Source: Actinomortierella ambigua (lineage: Eukaryota > Mortierellomycota > Mortierellomycetes > Mortierellales > Mortierellaceae). Taken from it: a stretch of DNA of 64,000 nucleotides. Made by a program: the position numbers and the translations under genes. The notes beneath the pieces were generated by a model. It had not been told where the DNA came from and searched no databases. It saw only the letters and a program-made list of their open reading frames with translations. The DNA lies in NCBI GenBank assembly GCA_016098155.1, contig JAAAJB010000108.1, positions 1-64,000 of the forward strand, written 5' to 3'. Below are positions 47,998 through 58,875 of this stretch, piece by piece (the first letter of the stretch is position 1; each line of letters opens with the position of its first letter).

Positions 47998-50900
47998 CTA
48001 CTTGGAAGGCTTCATGCCCCACATGTCCTTCAATGATCGATTGGGCTTGCTGAGTCCTTCATTCGTTTTTTTGGACGCCCTTGTCTTGCGAGGAGATGGC
48101 GGCACTTTAGGTGCTGCAGTCTTTGAGCTTTGGGCGCTACTACCAGCTGGCGCAGTTGGTGCGGGGGATGCTGCCCGTGGCTCTGTGAGTGGCTCTGCGA
48201 GAGGCAACGGCGACGAAGGGGCTTCTGACGAGGACTGAAGAGCCGTCAGTACCCCTTGCATCGAGAGCAGAGTCTGCTGGCTTCTTTCAGCTGGTGTCGA
48301 TGACGGTGCGGTCGCAGAAGAGACAACTTGCTCGGGCTCCATGGCTTTCTGCTTGGGTGGTCGACCTCGACGCTTTGGAGGAGCTGCAGGAGCTACAGAA
48401 GCAGCAGGGGCAGCAGGGGCTGCAGGGGCTGCAGGAGCAGCAGTGGCAACAGGGGCAGTGTCATCGGTAGTCGTTGAAGTTGACGAGGGTTCTGGAGCAT
48501 TATCAGCAGCCGGAGGTGCCACCGCTTTGGTCGCTCTTGATGGCCGGCCTCGTTTTGGCGTCACTGGTACAATCTTGGCAGCCACAGGTTGTGCCGCCAC
48601 TTCAGCGGTCTCATCCACCTCCATCTTCCCCGCCGTACTGTCGTCGGCCACTGGAGCACTCGCCTCCACGGATTGTGCAGTCATTTCAGCGGTCTCGTCC
48701 ACCTCCATCATCTCCGTCGTACCGTCATCGGCCACTGGAGCACTGTCTTTCACGGGTTCAGCATTGGCGGCCTCACCTGAAGACTCGGCCACGCCAGACT
48801 GGCTCTCCGCAGCTGCGACGACTGGCTCCTCACTGGCATGGTCGCCACCTCGCCTCGTCGCTCTCTTTTGGCTTGCAAGGAAAATGGGTGCCAATTTTGT
48901 CCCGGGCGGCGCTGAAGGATGGGCACCTGATGCTGCTGAGGCCGCTTTCCGTTCGGCAATTTTGGCTGCAAGGGCTGCCTTGGCTGCAAGGGCCGCCTCG
49001 GCTCTGAGCTTCCTCATTTCCGCCCTGGATGGGGCATCGGGATTCTTGGGCGGCCGACCCATCCTTTTCTTGGGAGGACCACTCTTTTTAGATCCTCCGA
49101 GTTTGTTCGCCATCCCTGGTTTGTTGGTTACTTCTGCCCGACAATTGTCAATGCGTAACAGACCATTTGCTATGCCGGACGCCAGCCATGTTGCAGAGTG
49201 GTAGTTCCTGGACCATTGTACCTAAACACCGAGGGAAGAGGGGGGGGGGGGGGAAGGAGAATCAGGCAAGATATCAAAGTCAGGTATTGCTTTAAAAAAA
49301 ATAAAGAGGTGGGAGTAATGAATCATATTCGGCAACGAGAAGAAAAAAAAGGGTGGGTGGGGGGAGCTTACTCGTTTCACGCTAATACTTGGTGGGAAGA
49401 GAAAGACGTCTGAATGAACAAACTCGGAGTGCTTGATGTACACAGTCTCCGAGCCGTGCATCACATACACTTTCCCATTCCTCTTGATGTTCGCTGCTGA
49501 CTCTGAATCTAGATCGCCATCTGTAGCAGCAAACCCTCCACCATCCAGCTCCGCAGCCTCCTGCTCCATGGTTTCGAATGCTCTTATTGTCTGCTCTGCA
49601 TACATCGCTGTATCGACAATACTGCTCCCAACCTCGTCATCTGCCTGTCCTGCCCTTTCAGTGGCAATCCTTCCTCCAAAGACTCTTGTTTGAGGAGTGA
49701 GCTGTAATAGGAGCATAATGAAGTAGGAAACAAAGACAGAGACATGTGTTAGCATACTACATTACCCTGATCATCAAAAATAAAATGTGCACAGCTATCC
49801 ATTTGAAACAATGTCATTTCTCTTACAAAGGTCCGTTGAGTAGTATACGTTGGATTGGCATAGAACGTTGCACCACCTTCAGAGCCCGCTGCAAGGTATG
49901 GGTGAAAATCCGAGTAAGTGAGGGACCAAATGTTTCCAGGAAGTGCGAGGACTTTGAAGCTGGTGGCAGGGAAATCAGGTGTTGCTAGTTCGAATCTCGC
50001 TGACTTGTCATGGTCGACATACACGTGCCCATTTAACCAGGGGACGAACATCAAGGCATAAGGAATACCTAGTCGCAGAGCAGAAAGTGTTAGCTTATGA
50101 TGATGGCAGTGGTGTGAACGAACCTTGATTGGCATGGAGTTGAAGATACTTACAAGTGTAGCTTCGGAGTTCTATTACGGATCCGATGTCGCGAACGTCT
50201 GTGCACTTAAACCGCCCATCCAATCCACACGAAAGAATTCCATATGGCATCTCGCCATCCGACGGTCGAACCCAGTCAATGGAAGAAACGCCAACACCGT
50301 GCGCCTCGACCACAAAGTAGGGTTGGAGGAAGTCTAGATCTAAAATTGATACCCATGAGTATCTAGATCTGATATGTTCGGCCATTGGACTTGCAATATC
50401 TGATTGACTCGGAGAGGCCTTGAACTTACCAGACTCGACAGTATTCATATCTTTTGAAAAGGAACCAAAGAGGCTTTCGGTGTCCCATACAGAGATTCTT
50501 CCATCAGACCCTCCAGCGGCAAGTCGCTTCTCGGTACCCCATGATATAGTCGGCGCGATAGATCCTTCCAGGTCGAAAGTAGCAAATGGCTTACCAAACT
50601 CAACTATGCGCGTGAAAAGCGAGAAAAACAATTGTTAGAAATCGAGGCTGTTTGCGAAATGGATCAAAAATATCGCCCAAGGTTCACCAAAAAAAGACAA
50701 GCATACTTTGGAGTGGTTGCCGATTATCTTGCTGCCCACTATTCTTTCGAACGCTGGACGGAGTCGGGACAACGAACAAGCGAATCGTTCCATCTCCAAA
50801 GGATGCGGCCAAAATTCCAAGACGGTCCAAAGAGTTGCTCGTGGATTTCTATATGAAGAAAGATGGGATGGGGATGCAGGTTGATTAGTGACAATCCTGC

Positions 50901-52212
50901 CAAGTCTTTTTTTTTTTTTTTTTTTTGCGATGAACATCAAGAGAGGCGGCCGCCCGTCTTTGGTGATGAGGAGACATACTGCTTCGAGATGCCCTCCAAC
51001 CGGGCACCACTTGAGGTCCAAAACTGCACCGTAAGAGTGGAAGATGCACATTTCCAGCCTTGACCCAGGGTCGTCCTGAGGTACCGTGTTGTTGTTGTCG
51101 CCGTCGTCGACCTTGCAATTAATCCCCCAGATCTGAATCATGTTTTGATATGGTTCCGCCGGACGGAATATTAGCGGCTCTGTACTCTGTTCGTTTCCAG
51201 GAAACAGTGGCACACCGCCGACAGCTACGTAGTCTGTCGTAGGTCCACTTGATCTCGCCACAGCACTGCCTTCGGGAAGTGGTGCCCAGTCCACTGCCCA
51301 CACGCCCAGCCCGGTATTCATAACGAAAGCTGAAGCTGGCACTATTAAAATACAAGGTTCATGATAGTCAGCATAGTGTCCAATGCACTGGAACAGCTGA
51401 GGGTACAACCGCGGTGATAGCTGGTTTGCTTACAAGATCCGTCTTTGGCTATCCGGTGTGCCTTATACCCATCAAGCTCAAATTCATCGGCATCGATTCT
51501 AGAAGAAAACGCCTCTGAAGGTAGAGGAGCTTTCCCTTTCAGTTGTGTGGAAGGACTGGAAAACATGTCGCAAAGATATAATAGGTTAACTTCCGGTTGC
51601 TTGCCCATGATGCGATGGAATGTAGCAGATGAACAGGTCCCTTAAAAAGTACGCTTACTTGTACACCTCAAAGTCACTGGGCGACGGTAACACATTTGGA
51701 AACACTGATGTTGCGAGGATCACCTCCTCGTTCCCATAGTAGCCAATGTCATTTTCACTGGGGCCAAGGTAAGACTTCGTCCATTGTGTTGGATATTCAT
51801 CCGTGACGCGAAACATTCCCCTCTGCTGCGGTTTTGCTACAATGGCTCCTGCACGCTTCTTGCCCGCCTTCTTCCCCTTACCGGCGCCATTATCACCGTC
51901 ATCAATCAAGTCGTCTTCGGGTTCTTCAACAGCCTCTTGATCCTCCTCTTCCACCTCCTCGTCCCCCATTACTTCATCTTCGCCCTCGTCATCCTCGTCA
52001 TCCGGTGCCTGATAAACGTCCGAATCTGAGCTGTCGCCAGAGTCCTTGTGCTCATTCTTCGATGCCTTTGCCTTTGACGTTTTGCCTTTGGCGGGCGACT
52101 TTCCTTTGTCCCCTCCCGTTGTGGGCGGTGAGTCCCCGTCACCAAGGTCCACCGAGTCTGTAGCATAAGACTTTACCGCCTGAGCAGCCACTCGTTTTGG
52201 TCGTCCCACCAT
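47998..52212 (-). CDS. TFC6: TFIIIC WD-repeat subunit (Tfc6/GTF3C2-like) with AT-hook tail
   Basis: Nine exons (52212-51659, 51555-51434, 51341-50980, 50848-50707, 50603-50430, 50339-50154, 50068-49758, 49701-49372, 49221-47998) total 3405 nt, 1134 residues. An acidic N-terminus of 120 residues (DEDDEGEDEVMGDEEVEEED) leads into a WD40 propeller typical of the TFIIIC 91/110-kDa subunit: GLGVWAVDWAPLP, ILAASFGDGTIRLFVVP, AAGGSDGRISVWD, GILSCGLDGRFKCTD, and a last blade, WSRNYHSATWLASGIANGLL. The last exon reads without a stop from that blade into about 370 residues with three AT-hooks (KKRMGRPPK, TPKRGRPSR, PKRRGRPPK) in Ala/Pro/Ser-rich sequence. TFIIIC binds the B box of tRNA genes and recruits TFIIIB/RNA polymerase III. 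The poly-A tract at 50906-50926 lies in an intron. The intron 50429-50340 is 90 nt, stop-free and in frame. Confidence 0.86.
48590..48757 (-). repeat. 84-bp tandem duplication in the TFC6 tail
   Basis: Two adjacent 84-bp units start with TGTGCMGYCAYTTCAGCGGT at 48590 and 48674 and are about 85% alike. On the minus strand each encodes 28 residues built on SAPVADD and MEVDETAE. The period is exactly 28 codons, so the reading frame is preserved. Confidence 0.8.
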
Positions 52213-52669
52213 ACGCGTCCTTGTTGCTGGTGATGGTTTGTGAGGAGAGCGATATTAAGAATTGGCTTTCAGTCAATGGAGGGTGGGCGATCGCACTTGA
52301 ATGAGAAGCGTGGCAGGAATACAAAAGACGTGAATGCGAGAAAGGGGGGGGGAAACAAAGGTGGGTGCTCGAAATCACACTCATTGAGCTGGGCAGCGAG
52401 AGCGCGTTGAGTTGGCGGCAACAGCACATCGATCACGTGTTTGTGACGGTTGTTTATAACCACACCCACCATGAAGGACATGAGCTCCCTCTCTCTTCCC
52501 CTCCTCCAACAAAGTAGAGAACTGACTGTTCGCTCTACTCTGAGGACTACACGCTCAACCTCTTTTCTTTTCTATTTGCTCTAGTTGAATCTCGGACAGA
52601 AGAATACATACGAGCATCGCTTCAAAGCTGTATCAGAACACTTGCCCAACACAGAAATAAGCCATCAAG
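52213..52669. promoter_or_regulatory. Divergent promoter region, TFC6 / 52.7-kb ORF
   Basis: A 457-bp spacer between divergent start codons. A G-run lies at 52346-52354. Between about 52500 and 52585 the plus strand is rich in T and C, as expected ahead of a fungal transcription start. No other element is recognised. Confidence 0.5.
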
Positions 52670-53435
52670 ATGGGAAAAGCGGGCAAAGAGCGCAAACGCA
52701 GACGCTTGTTGGCTGGCATCGACCCGCTCGCCGGTCTTCCTGTACCCTCGGGTAAGGAAAACCAGGAAAATATCTCTGCAGCGGACGACCAGCTCCCGCA
52801 CAAGACCTCCAAGGCATATAGTCATGTCGTTTCGGAGGAGGACATGGCCACAACACTCAAGACTCTCTTGGCCCTTGACCAGCACCCAGATATCTTTCGC
52901 TCCAAGGCCTGCAAGCCCCTCCGAGCACTTGTACATCAGTTGCAACAATCGGGCACAGCCACCACTGGCATGGGTACGTCCAGTTGCTAAGAGCAGTTTT
53001 ATTCTCAATGCGTCATTGCCCCTCTCTCTTTTTTTAATTTTATCTGACATTTTATTTCCTGGATAATTTACTGTGTAGGTACTTCGGCCATTGGTCGTAT
53101 CTCTGATGCGTTGGCGGACGGCCGATGGAACGATGCTACGGCGGCATTGGAGGAGATGCGTCATCGAGGCCAGGTCCCAAAACTCGGTGCACTTCAACGC
53201 TGGGTGCGCGACTGCGATGCTGCATCTGCCAAGAGCGGCGCCTTTGGTGACCCCGTTGTCCTGCGGGTACTAGACTGCATGCTGCGCACAGTTGATCCTT
53301 CCATGATCCCCAAGAAGTTGGACGAGGACGGCGGTGAGCCAAATCCCATTCGAACACACCCCATGTGGCAGCCTTTTCCCAAGACTGAGGAAGGGTTTGA
53401 GGTATATGAGGCTGCCAAGGCAGGCACGCTATTTG
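52670..53435 (+). CDS. Unrecognised protein N-terminus, apparently truncated
   Basis: Two exons (52670-52973 and 53079-53435) encode 220 residues in good context (CATCAAGATGGG). The start is basic (MGKAGKERKRRRLLAG), followed by helical sequence (ATTLKTLLALDQHPDIF, KACKPLRALVHQLQQ). A well-composed block follows, with ISDALADGRWNDATAALEEM, RGQVPKLGALQRWVRDCD and RTHPMWQPFPKTEEG. It looks like the conserved N-terminal part of a larger protein, but I cannot name the family with confidence. Exon 2 ends at a canonical donor (TTTG|GTAAGT, phase 1). The next coding sequence is an SMARCAD1-like helicase exon whose phase (0) does not match. If the intron is retained, the frame stops at 53503. The real 3' half therefore appears to be missing. 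Confidence 0.6.
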
Positions 53436-53573
53436 GTAAGTATTGTTTCCATTCTCAACCAGACTTTTCAATGGAGTGCTTCTTTCGCTATGGTGGATCG
53501 TGAGTCTAACAGTCTTCCATCGGACTTTTTTTTTTTATATATTTCAATGTTCTTTATTCGTCTCTCTATGTAG

Positions 53574-54466
53574 AGCGTCAACAAGTTTGCGCTGAAAGGA
53601 GATCCTTGCATGGAGGCCGGCAAAGTCAAGGTCCTGCAGGAACTGCTGCCAAAGAAGATTAACGAAGAAGGCTCCAAGGTCCTCATCTTTTCGCAGTTTA
53701 CGATGGTGCTCGACATTCTGGAGCCCGTGATGAAGACGATGAAGATCAAGTATCTGCGCATGGATGGTCAGACCAAGGTCGAGGAACGTCAACCATTGAT
53801 CGATACCTTTAACGATACAGACGAATACCCCGTCTTCTTGTTGTCGACCAAGGCCGGAGGCTTTGGCATCAACTTGACGGCCGCCAACATTGTCATCATG
53901 TACGACCTGGATTTCAATCCTCACAACGATAAACAGGCCGAGGATCGTGCCCATCGTGTCGGACAGACCAGAGAGGTGGAGGTCATCAAGCTCATTGCCA
54001 AGAACACCATCGAGGTAAGAAAAAATCCTCTCTCTCTCTCCCCTGCTTCCTTTTATCTCCTTTGATGAACGACTCTTTTTGCTCACCCTTCTCCCTTTTA
54101 TTTTGCATCTAGGAACAAATCTTGGAGCTCGCAAATCTCAAGCTCAAGCTGGACCAGCATGTCAGTCAGGACGACGCGTCCATGTCGGAGAGCAAGAGCA
54201 CGAAAGCACAGGGCGCAAGCGGCGGTGCAGGCGGCAGTGGTGGCGATTCGGCAAGCACGCCTAGTGCTGGTATTCTGAACCTCCTCCGACAGAACTGGAA
54301 GGCAACCCTGACGCAACATCAAAGTGCCAACGCGACGTCTGAATCCTCTTCGTGTGTAGTAGTAGTAGACTCTAAAAAGAGAGATGGGACAAGTCGTCGT
54401 AGCTCTGTAGACTCGGCTGCTTCATCGTCATCGTCATTATCTAGTGCACCCACAACCTCTCCATAA
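53574..54466 (+). pseudogene. FUN30: Orphan SMARCAD1/Fun30 helicase C-terminal lobe
   Basis: Two exons (53574-54014 and 54113-54466) encode 264 residues of an SNF2-family helicase C-lobe closest to SMARCAD1/Fun30: FALKGDPCMEAGKVKVLQEL, VLIFSQFTMVLDILEPV, YLRMDGQTKVEERQPLID, motif V FLLSTKAGGFGINLTAAN, motif VI AEDRAHRVGQTREVEVIKLI, then EEQILELANLKLKLDQHVS and a Ser-rich tail. The DEGH-box ATPase lobe, which should lie upstream, is absent: 5' of 53574 there is only a short intron-like stretch and an unrelated ORF. The exon starts in phase 0 after TATGTAG, which does not fit the phase-1 donor at 53435. A lone C-lobe cannot hydrolyse ATP, so this is a remnant, a rearranged gene, or an assembly deletion. 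The coding frame itself is intact. Confidence 0.75.
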
Positions 54467-54945
54467 TGCTTTTTTTTTTTCTGTTTTTTTTGTCATATAT
54501 TATTACATTATTAAAGAAATGAAGTTTTGCAGACCGACTTTTTGTACGATATTTATTGTGTGTGAAGAATCAACACCAAGGGTATAGCCGAGCCATATAC
54601 TGCTGGGTAGGGGATTGATGACATGAGCAGCTAAACGGAACTGCACGAGCCAGCTGGAATATATTTTTCCTTGGACGATGCTCTGCTGACGACTTTTTTT
54701 CTCTAGAAAAGAAAGAAAGAAAGAAAGAGCAAGAGCACGCGCTCGATCGGCGTCTAAGAAAAGATGTTATTGCAGAAATGAAGAGAGCCGAAAACCTCCT
54801 CGCAACTTTTATATACCCCCTTCAGACACTCTCTGTCTCCCCCCCTGAACCTTGATCGTGTGTTTGCAACAACAACCCTCTTCCTCTTCTTTTTTTACCT
54901 CCTTTTCTATTTGCATTCAACCCCCAGATCATCAACACATCCACA
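54467..54945. other. Spacer and STE14 promoter
   Basis: A 479-bp spacer. T-rich sequence and an ATTATTACATTATTAAAG stretch directly after the upstream stop mark its 3' end. An (AAAG)n tract lies at 54708-54728. A TATATA element (CTTTTATATACCCC, about 54810) sits 135 bp before the STE14 ATG and could be its TATA box, followed by C/T-rich leader sequence. Confidence 0.6.
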
Positions 54946-56357
54946 ATGTCGGCAGGAGCAGCCTCATCCCAATCACCGGCAGCAGCAGACCCGACATCCA
55001 GCCCTGACACAAAGCCCGCGCAGGACACCCCAGCTCCTTCGTTTGTCCCACCGTCGACTCGGTCCACCAACAGGGCCGACATCCCGCCCTCGCTGCGACC
55101 AGGCTACCAACGGCTGGAGGACGAGGACAGTGACAGCAACAGTGGCAACTCTTCGTCGATTCGATTGGTATCCTCTTCAACAACAACCACCCAACGCCCA
55201 CAGCGTGCTTCCGTGTCGACCCCTTCTCCTCCTCCTCCTCCTCCTCCAACAGGCTGGCATCACGACCCCCACGACCCCCACCTCCTCTTCCGTGATGGAC
55301 AAGCAACAGCACCCTCCACAACAACACCAGCTCATCTCCGGCACTATCCACGGACAGAAGCACAGCCGATCACCAACATCCGGTTGCTGAATGGCGAAAA
55401 CACCCCACAGAACGTGGCTGTCTATGGGTTTGGGCTCGGCGCCCTCTTTGGCGCGGGCATGATCCTCGCCACCATGGTCGACACCTCGGTCCCCCAGCTG
55501 TGCTTCTTCCTGGCGGCCTTGGGCGTCTTTCACTCGCTCGAGTATATTGCCACGGCGTTGTTTAACCCGAGCAAGCTGACGTTGGACTGTAAGTGCAAAT
55601 GGGAAAGAAGGATGAAGGGCATAGCATGTCTCACTTTATGCTATCAATTGCATCAGGAGAGAGGGGGGTGTAACATTACTGGATCAAGGAAACCACTAAC
55701 AAAAAAAAAAACCACACTACACTCATACTTTTTATTTTTCTTTATTAGCGTTCCTCTTGAACCACAGTCCAGAGTATACATTGGCGACAGTGAGCGGGAT
55801 CACCGAGTTTGTGGTTGAGCGCTACTTCTTCCCGCAATACAAGCGCTGGGGCTACATCAACTTGCTGGGCCTCGTCCTTGTCGTCGTTGGCCAGATCGCT
55901 CGTACCTGGGCCATGTTTTCAGCAAAGTCCAACTTTTCCCATCATATCGAGCATTACAAGGGACAGCATCATATCCTTGTCACCCACGGCATTTACAGGT
56001 ACCATTTTTTATTGTTGTAGTGGACGTTTTTGTTTGTTTTTGGCTATTTGGTTCTTGGTCAGACTCGCTTCCTATTTTCTTTTTTTTCCTCAACTCCAAC
56101 TTTTCTCTCTCTCTCTCTCTCTCTCTCATCTTCAAAGTGTCCTGAGACATCCTTCATACTTTGGATTCTACTACTGGGCGGTCGGCTCGCAGTTGATGAT
56201 GATGAACCCGATCTGCCTCGTGGGCTTTGCGGTGGCGCTCTACATGTTCTTCTCGGACCGTATCCAGTATGAAGAGACGCTGCTGGTCAGATTCTTTGGA
56301 CAGGAGTACATCCATTATCAGAAGCGGACTCGCACTGGTATTCCCTTGATCGCATAG
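54946..56357 (+). CDS. STE14: Protein-S-isoprenylcysteine O-methyltransferase
   Basis: ICMT/Ste14 is the ER membrane enzyme that methyl-esterifies the C-terminal prenylcysteine of CaaX proteins such as Ras, Rho and mating pheromone. Three exons (54946-55588, 55749-55998, 56138-56357) total 1113 nt, 370 residues. The first 145 residues are disordered (poly-Pro at about 96, Ser/Thr-rich). Multi-span hydrophobic sequence follows: FGLGALFGAGMILATMV, LCFFLAALGVFHSLEYI and GYINLLGLVLVVVGQIA. The catalytic signature is complete: HHILVTHGIYR, VLRHPSYFGFYYWAVGSQ, NPICLVGFAVALYMFF, YEETLLVRFFGQEYIHYQ and the terminal RTRTGIPLI. The N-terminal extension is longer than in yeast Ste14 (239 residues). All junction phases agree. 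Confidence 0.96.
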
Positions 56358-56818
56358 AACTTTTTTTTTTCAGGAAAGAACAAAAAAAAAATTACAGTGT
56401 AATAGAGCATTTTTTTCTGTTTGTCCTTCATCACACATCACACTTTTTTCTTCAGGTTGGAGTCTTCTTTCGAGTGGGAAAAAAAATATGGGGGGGTGGA
56501 GGGAAAGAGATGATGTCTATTTTCGCAGAAAGAAGAAGACGAAGAAAGAAAGAAAGAAAAAAAAAAAAAAAAAACTAGTCGTACATCGTGAAAAATGACT
56601 TGGAGAAACAATCCAAGGCCAAAAAATAAAAACAATATTAGAAATAAACAAAAATGAGAAAATGACAAGGAAAAGGGGCCGCAGAACGAATTTCAGAGCT
56701 TAAACAAGAGTGAGAAAGTGAGAAAGAAAGAAAAAAGACCCTTCACACCTCGTATGCTTTTCTTTCTTCATCCCTTCTTCTTCTTCAAGTCGAAAAAAGA
56801 AAGTTCACTTCTTCTTTT
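56358..56818. other. Convergent spacer, STE14 / TIM50
   Basis: A 461-bp region between convergent stop codons, dominated by poly-T/poly-A runs (56364-56373, 56385-56392), a (GAAA)n purine tract at 56528-56572 and scattered AATAAA-like signals (GAAATAAACA, 56642). It is consistent with two overlapping 3' UTRs; no gene is seen. Confidence 0.6.
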
Positions 56819-58593
56819 TTACTTCTGAGCAGCCTCCGCCTGGGAGGTAGCAGCACGCTCCTCCTCAGCCTGGAGCTCCGCCATGACCTTGTTGGGGTCG
56901 GGACCCGAGCCCGTGACGACGTCCCAGACCGAGACCTTCATCTCCTTGATCTTTGCCTCGAGCTCCTTCTGTCGTCGCTGGTTCTCGGCCGCCTCGGCCT
57001 CGATGGCTTTGTGCGTGCGCATAAAGTGCTCCTGCATCTGCTTGCGCTGTTCCTCAAAGAGAGGGGTTGGTGGTTGCTGCTGCTGCTGCTGCTGATCGCC
57101 ATGACTGCCGCTACCGAGCTTGAAGATACCAAAGCCCTTGCCCTTCTTCTTTTGCTGCTCCTCCTCCCAGTCCAGACGCATCTTCTCCTTCAGGTCCTCC
57201 TCCCACTTGGCAAACGCCACCGGGATGTTGGTGCCACGGAACTTTGACAGCGGCACACGGACATCCTCCACCTCCGTCAGGGCGAGAGCTAGTCGTCAGG
57301 GTAAGGAGTAAAATAGTGGTAATAGAAGACGAAGAAAAAGTTAGAGAATCGCATAGAAGAAGAAGAAAAAAAAATCACCTCACCAACTAACAACAACAAC
57401 AACAACACCAACAACAACCATTCAGAACTTACTCTCCAGGAAAGGAATCATGGCGACGAGCTCCGTGTCATTGGCATCACCCTTCCAGGGCTTCATCTCG
57501 ATCGCGTTTTCAGGCTGGAGCGAGTACGCGTCCGGGTTCGAGTCCATGATGATGACCTTGGACAGGTCACGGTTCAGATGGGACAGATCCTTGACGTGCT
57601 TGCCATCAATGTAGCGGGTCGACTCGCGGTACAACCGATAGGGTGCATACTGGTAAGGGTCCAGCTTCTCCAGGATCCGGTTCGCCATGTCCGCCGTCTG
57701 TGTCGTAAAGATGACAATCTCATAGTGCTGGAACAGGTACGCCAAAAAGTACTCGGCGCCCGGTCGCTTCGCCACCCGCCATCCATGCTCCTTGTCCCAC
57801 GACGAGTGGATCAACATGTCGTCCAGGTTGATCACGAGCGTGTACGGCTGCTGGTACGGTGCTGGCAGCGGGTCCGGCAACAGCTTCTCCCACATTGGGT
57901 TCGAAAACTTGTCCACCGTCGCCTCGTACCGCTCCATCGCGCGGCGGTAGAACGCCTCGGCAATGTTTTCGTCCGGGTGCTTTTCTGCATCCTTGACGCC
58001 CTCCTCGCCCTCATATGGCGCGCCTATAGAGCAAAGTGTATTGAGATAGAGAGAGAGAGAGAGAAAGTGGGAGAAAGAAAGGAACGAGAGAAGGAAGAAA
58101 GAGAGAGAGAGACAGTATTTTGTACACGAGTTAACACAATGCTGTTTATACGTTTGTTCAGGGTGTGAGAGAGAGAGACATCGGAGATGCTGCTTTAGGG
58201 AACCACCACTTCCGGGAAAGAGCCAAAGCCAAGCAGATCAAAAAAAAAATGTTTTGTACCAACGGTATAGGCCATGCCAACGGCCGTGGCACCGAGCAGG
58301 CCGTAAAAGGCATAGAGATAAGGGCTGGTGGGGGTCTTTTCGATCTTGTGAGGCTTGGTCTTGCCCTTGGGCACGGTCGCACTTGTCACGGTCGCGCCAG
58401 TCTTCTTGGCCAGGGCCTCGCCGGCAAGGCCCTGCACGTTGGGAGTGGGCGGTTTGGTAGAGCCGGTGGCGGCGGGGGGAGTGTTGTAGAGACGGCGGGC
58501 CGCCCAGGTGGGCGACAGACGCGACTGGGAGGCGGCCGAGCGGGAGCCGGCAATGGCGCGTGCAAAGGATTGACGCACAAAGATCGAAGCCAT
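56819..58593 (-). CDS. TIM50: Mitochondrial import inner membrane translocase subunit Tim50
   Basis: Tim50 is the presequence receptor of the TIM23 complex. Three exons (58593-58260, 58023-57433, 57288-56819) sum to 1395 nt, 464 residues, close to yeast Tim50. The N-terminus is a clear matrix-targeting presequence rich in Arg/Ser ([20 protein letters not shown]). One membrane span lies at about 91-111 ([20 protein letters not shown]). The intermembrane-space FCP1/NIF-like domain follows: [89 protein letters not shown] and [18 protein letters not shown]. As in other Tim50 proteins the DxDx phosphatase pair is degenerate. A Gln-rich stretch (QQQQQQQ) and a charged coiled-coil close the C-terminus. 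Confidence 0.96.
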
Positions 58594-58875
58594 GGAGAAT
58601 GGACAATTGCTAGAGAGGAAGGTGGTGGTGGTGGTGGAAGCAAGTCTGTGTGAGCGGAAGGTTAATGGAATGTAGGAGATCTTTTTTAGGGGAGGGGGAG
58701 TGGTGCGGGAGAGAGAGCTCCAAGTGACTGTCTTTCGCCAGATGTTTACTTACTGTGCCTTGCAGAAAAAAAAAATGCCCTTTGAACCAAAAACTTGACA
58801 CTCCTCCTTCCTCTGCTGAGGTTTCTTTGCATCAGCACCACCTCGCATTCACACATTTCACACTCTCTCTCTCTC
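58594..58875. promoter_or_regulatory. Bidirectional promoter TIM50 / DBP10
   Basis: A 282-bp spacer between two divergent housekeeping start codons. A (GGT)n stretch at 58620-58637 lies just inside the TIM50 leader, and a CTCTCTCTCTCTCATGG context precedes the DBP10 ATG. Confidence 0.55.

Noticed and set aside
47998..49113. Separate AT-hook protein gene starting at the Met at 49113
   Set aside because: The frame is open upstream to the acceptor at 49221 and encodes the last WD blade of the TFIIIC subunit in the same frame and phase; one gene is the better model.
49986..49999. AGTTCGAATCTC, resembling a tRNA B box
   Set aside because: It lies inside a TFC6 exon encoding a WD blade; no cloverleaf can be formed around it.
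50635..51408. Read-through ORF with a poly-Lys run between WD blades
   Set aside because: The Lys run is an A-tract inside an intron; a perfect GTATGT donor at 50979 and an ATATAG acceptor before 50848 restore WD continuity.
52670..54466. One chimeric gene joining the 52.7-kb ORF to the Fun30 C-lobe
   Set aside because: The donor at 53435 is phase 1 and the helicase exon starts in phase 0; testing alternative acceptors and a possible 37-nt extra exon gave no open joined frame.
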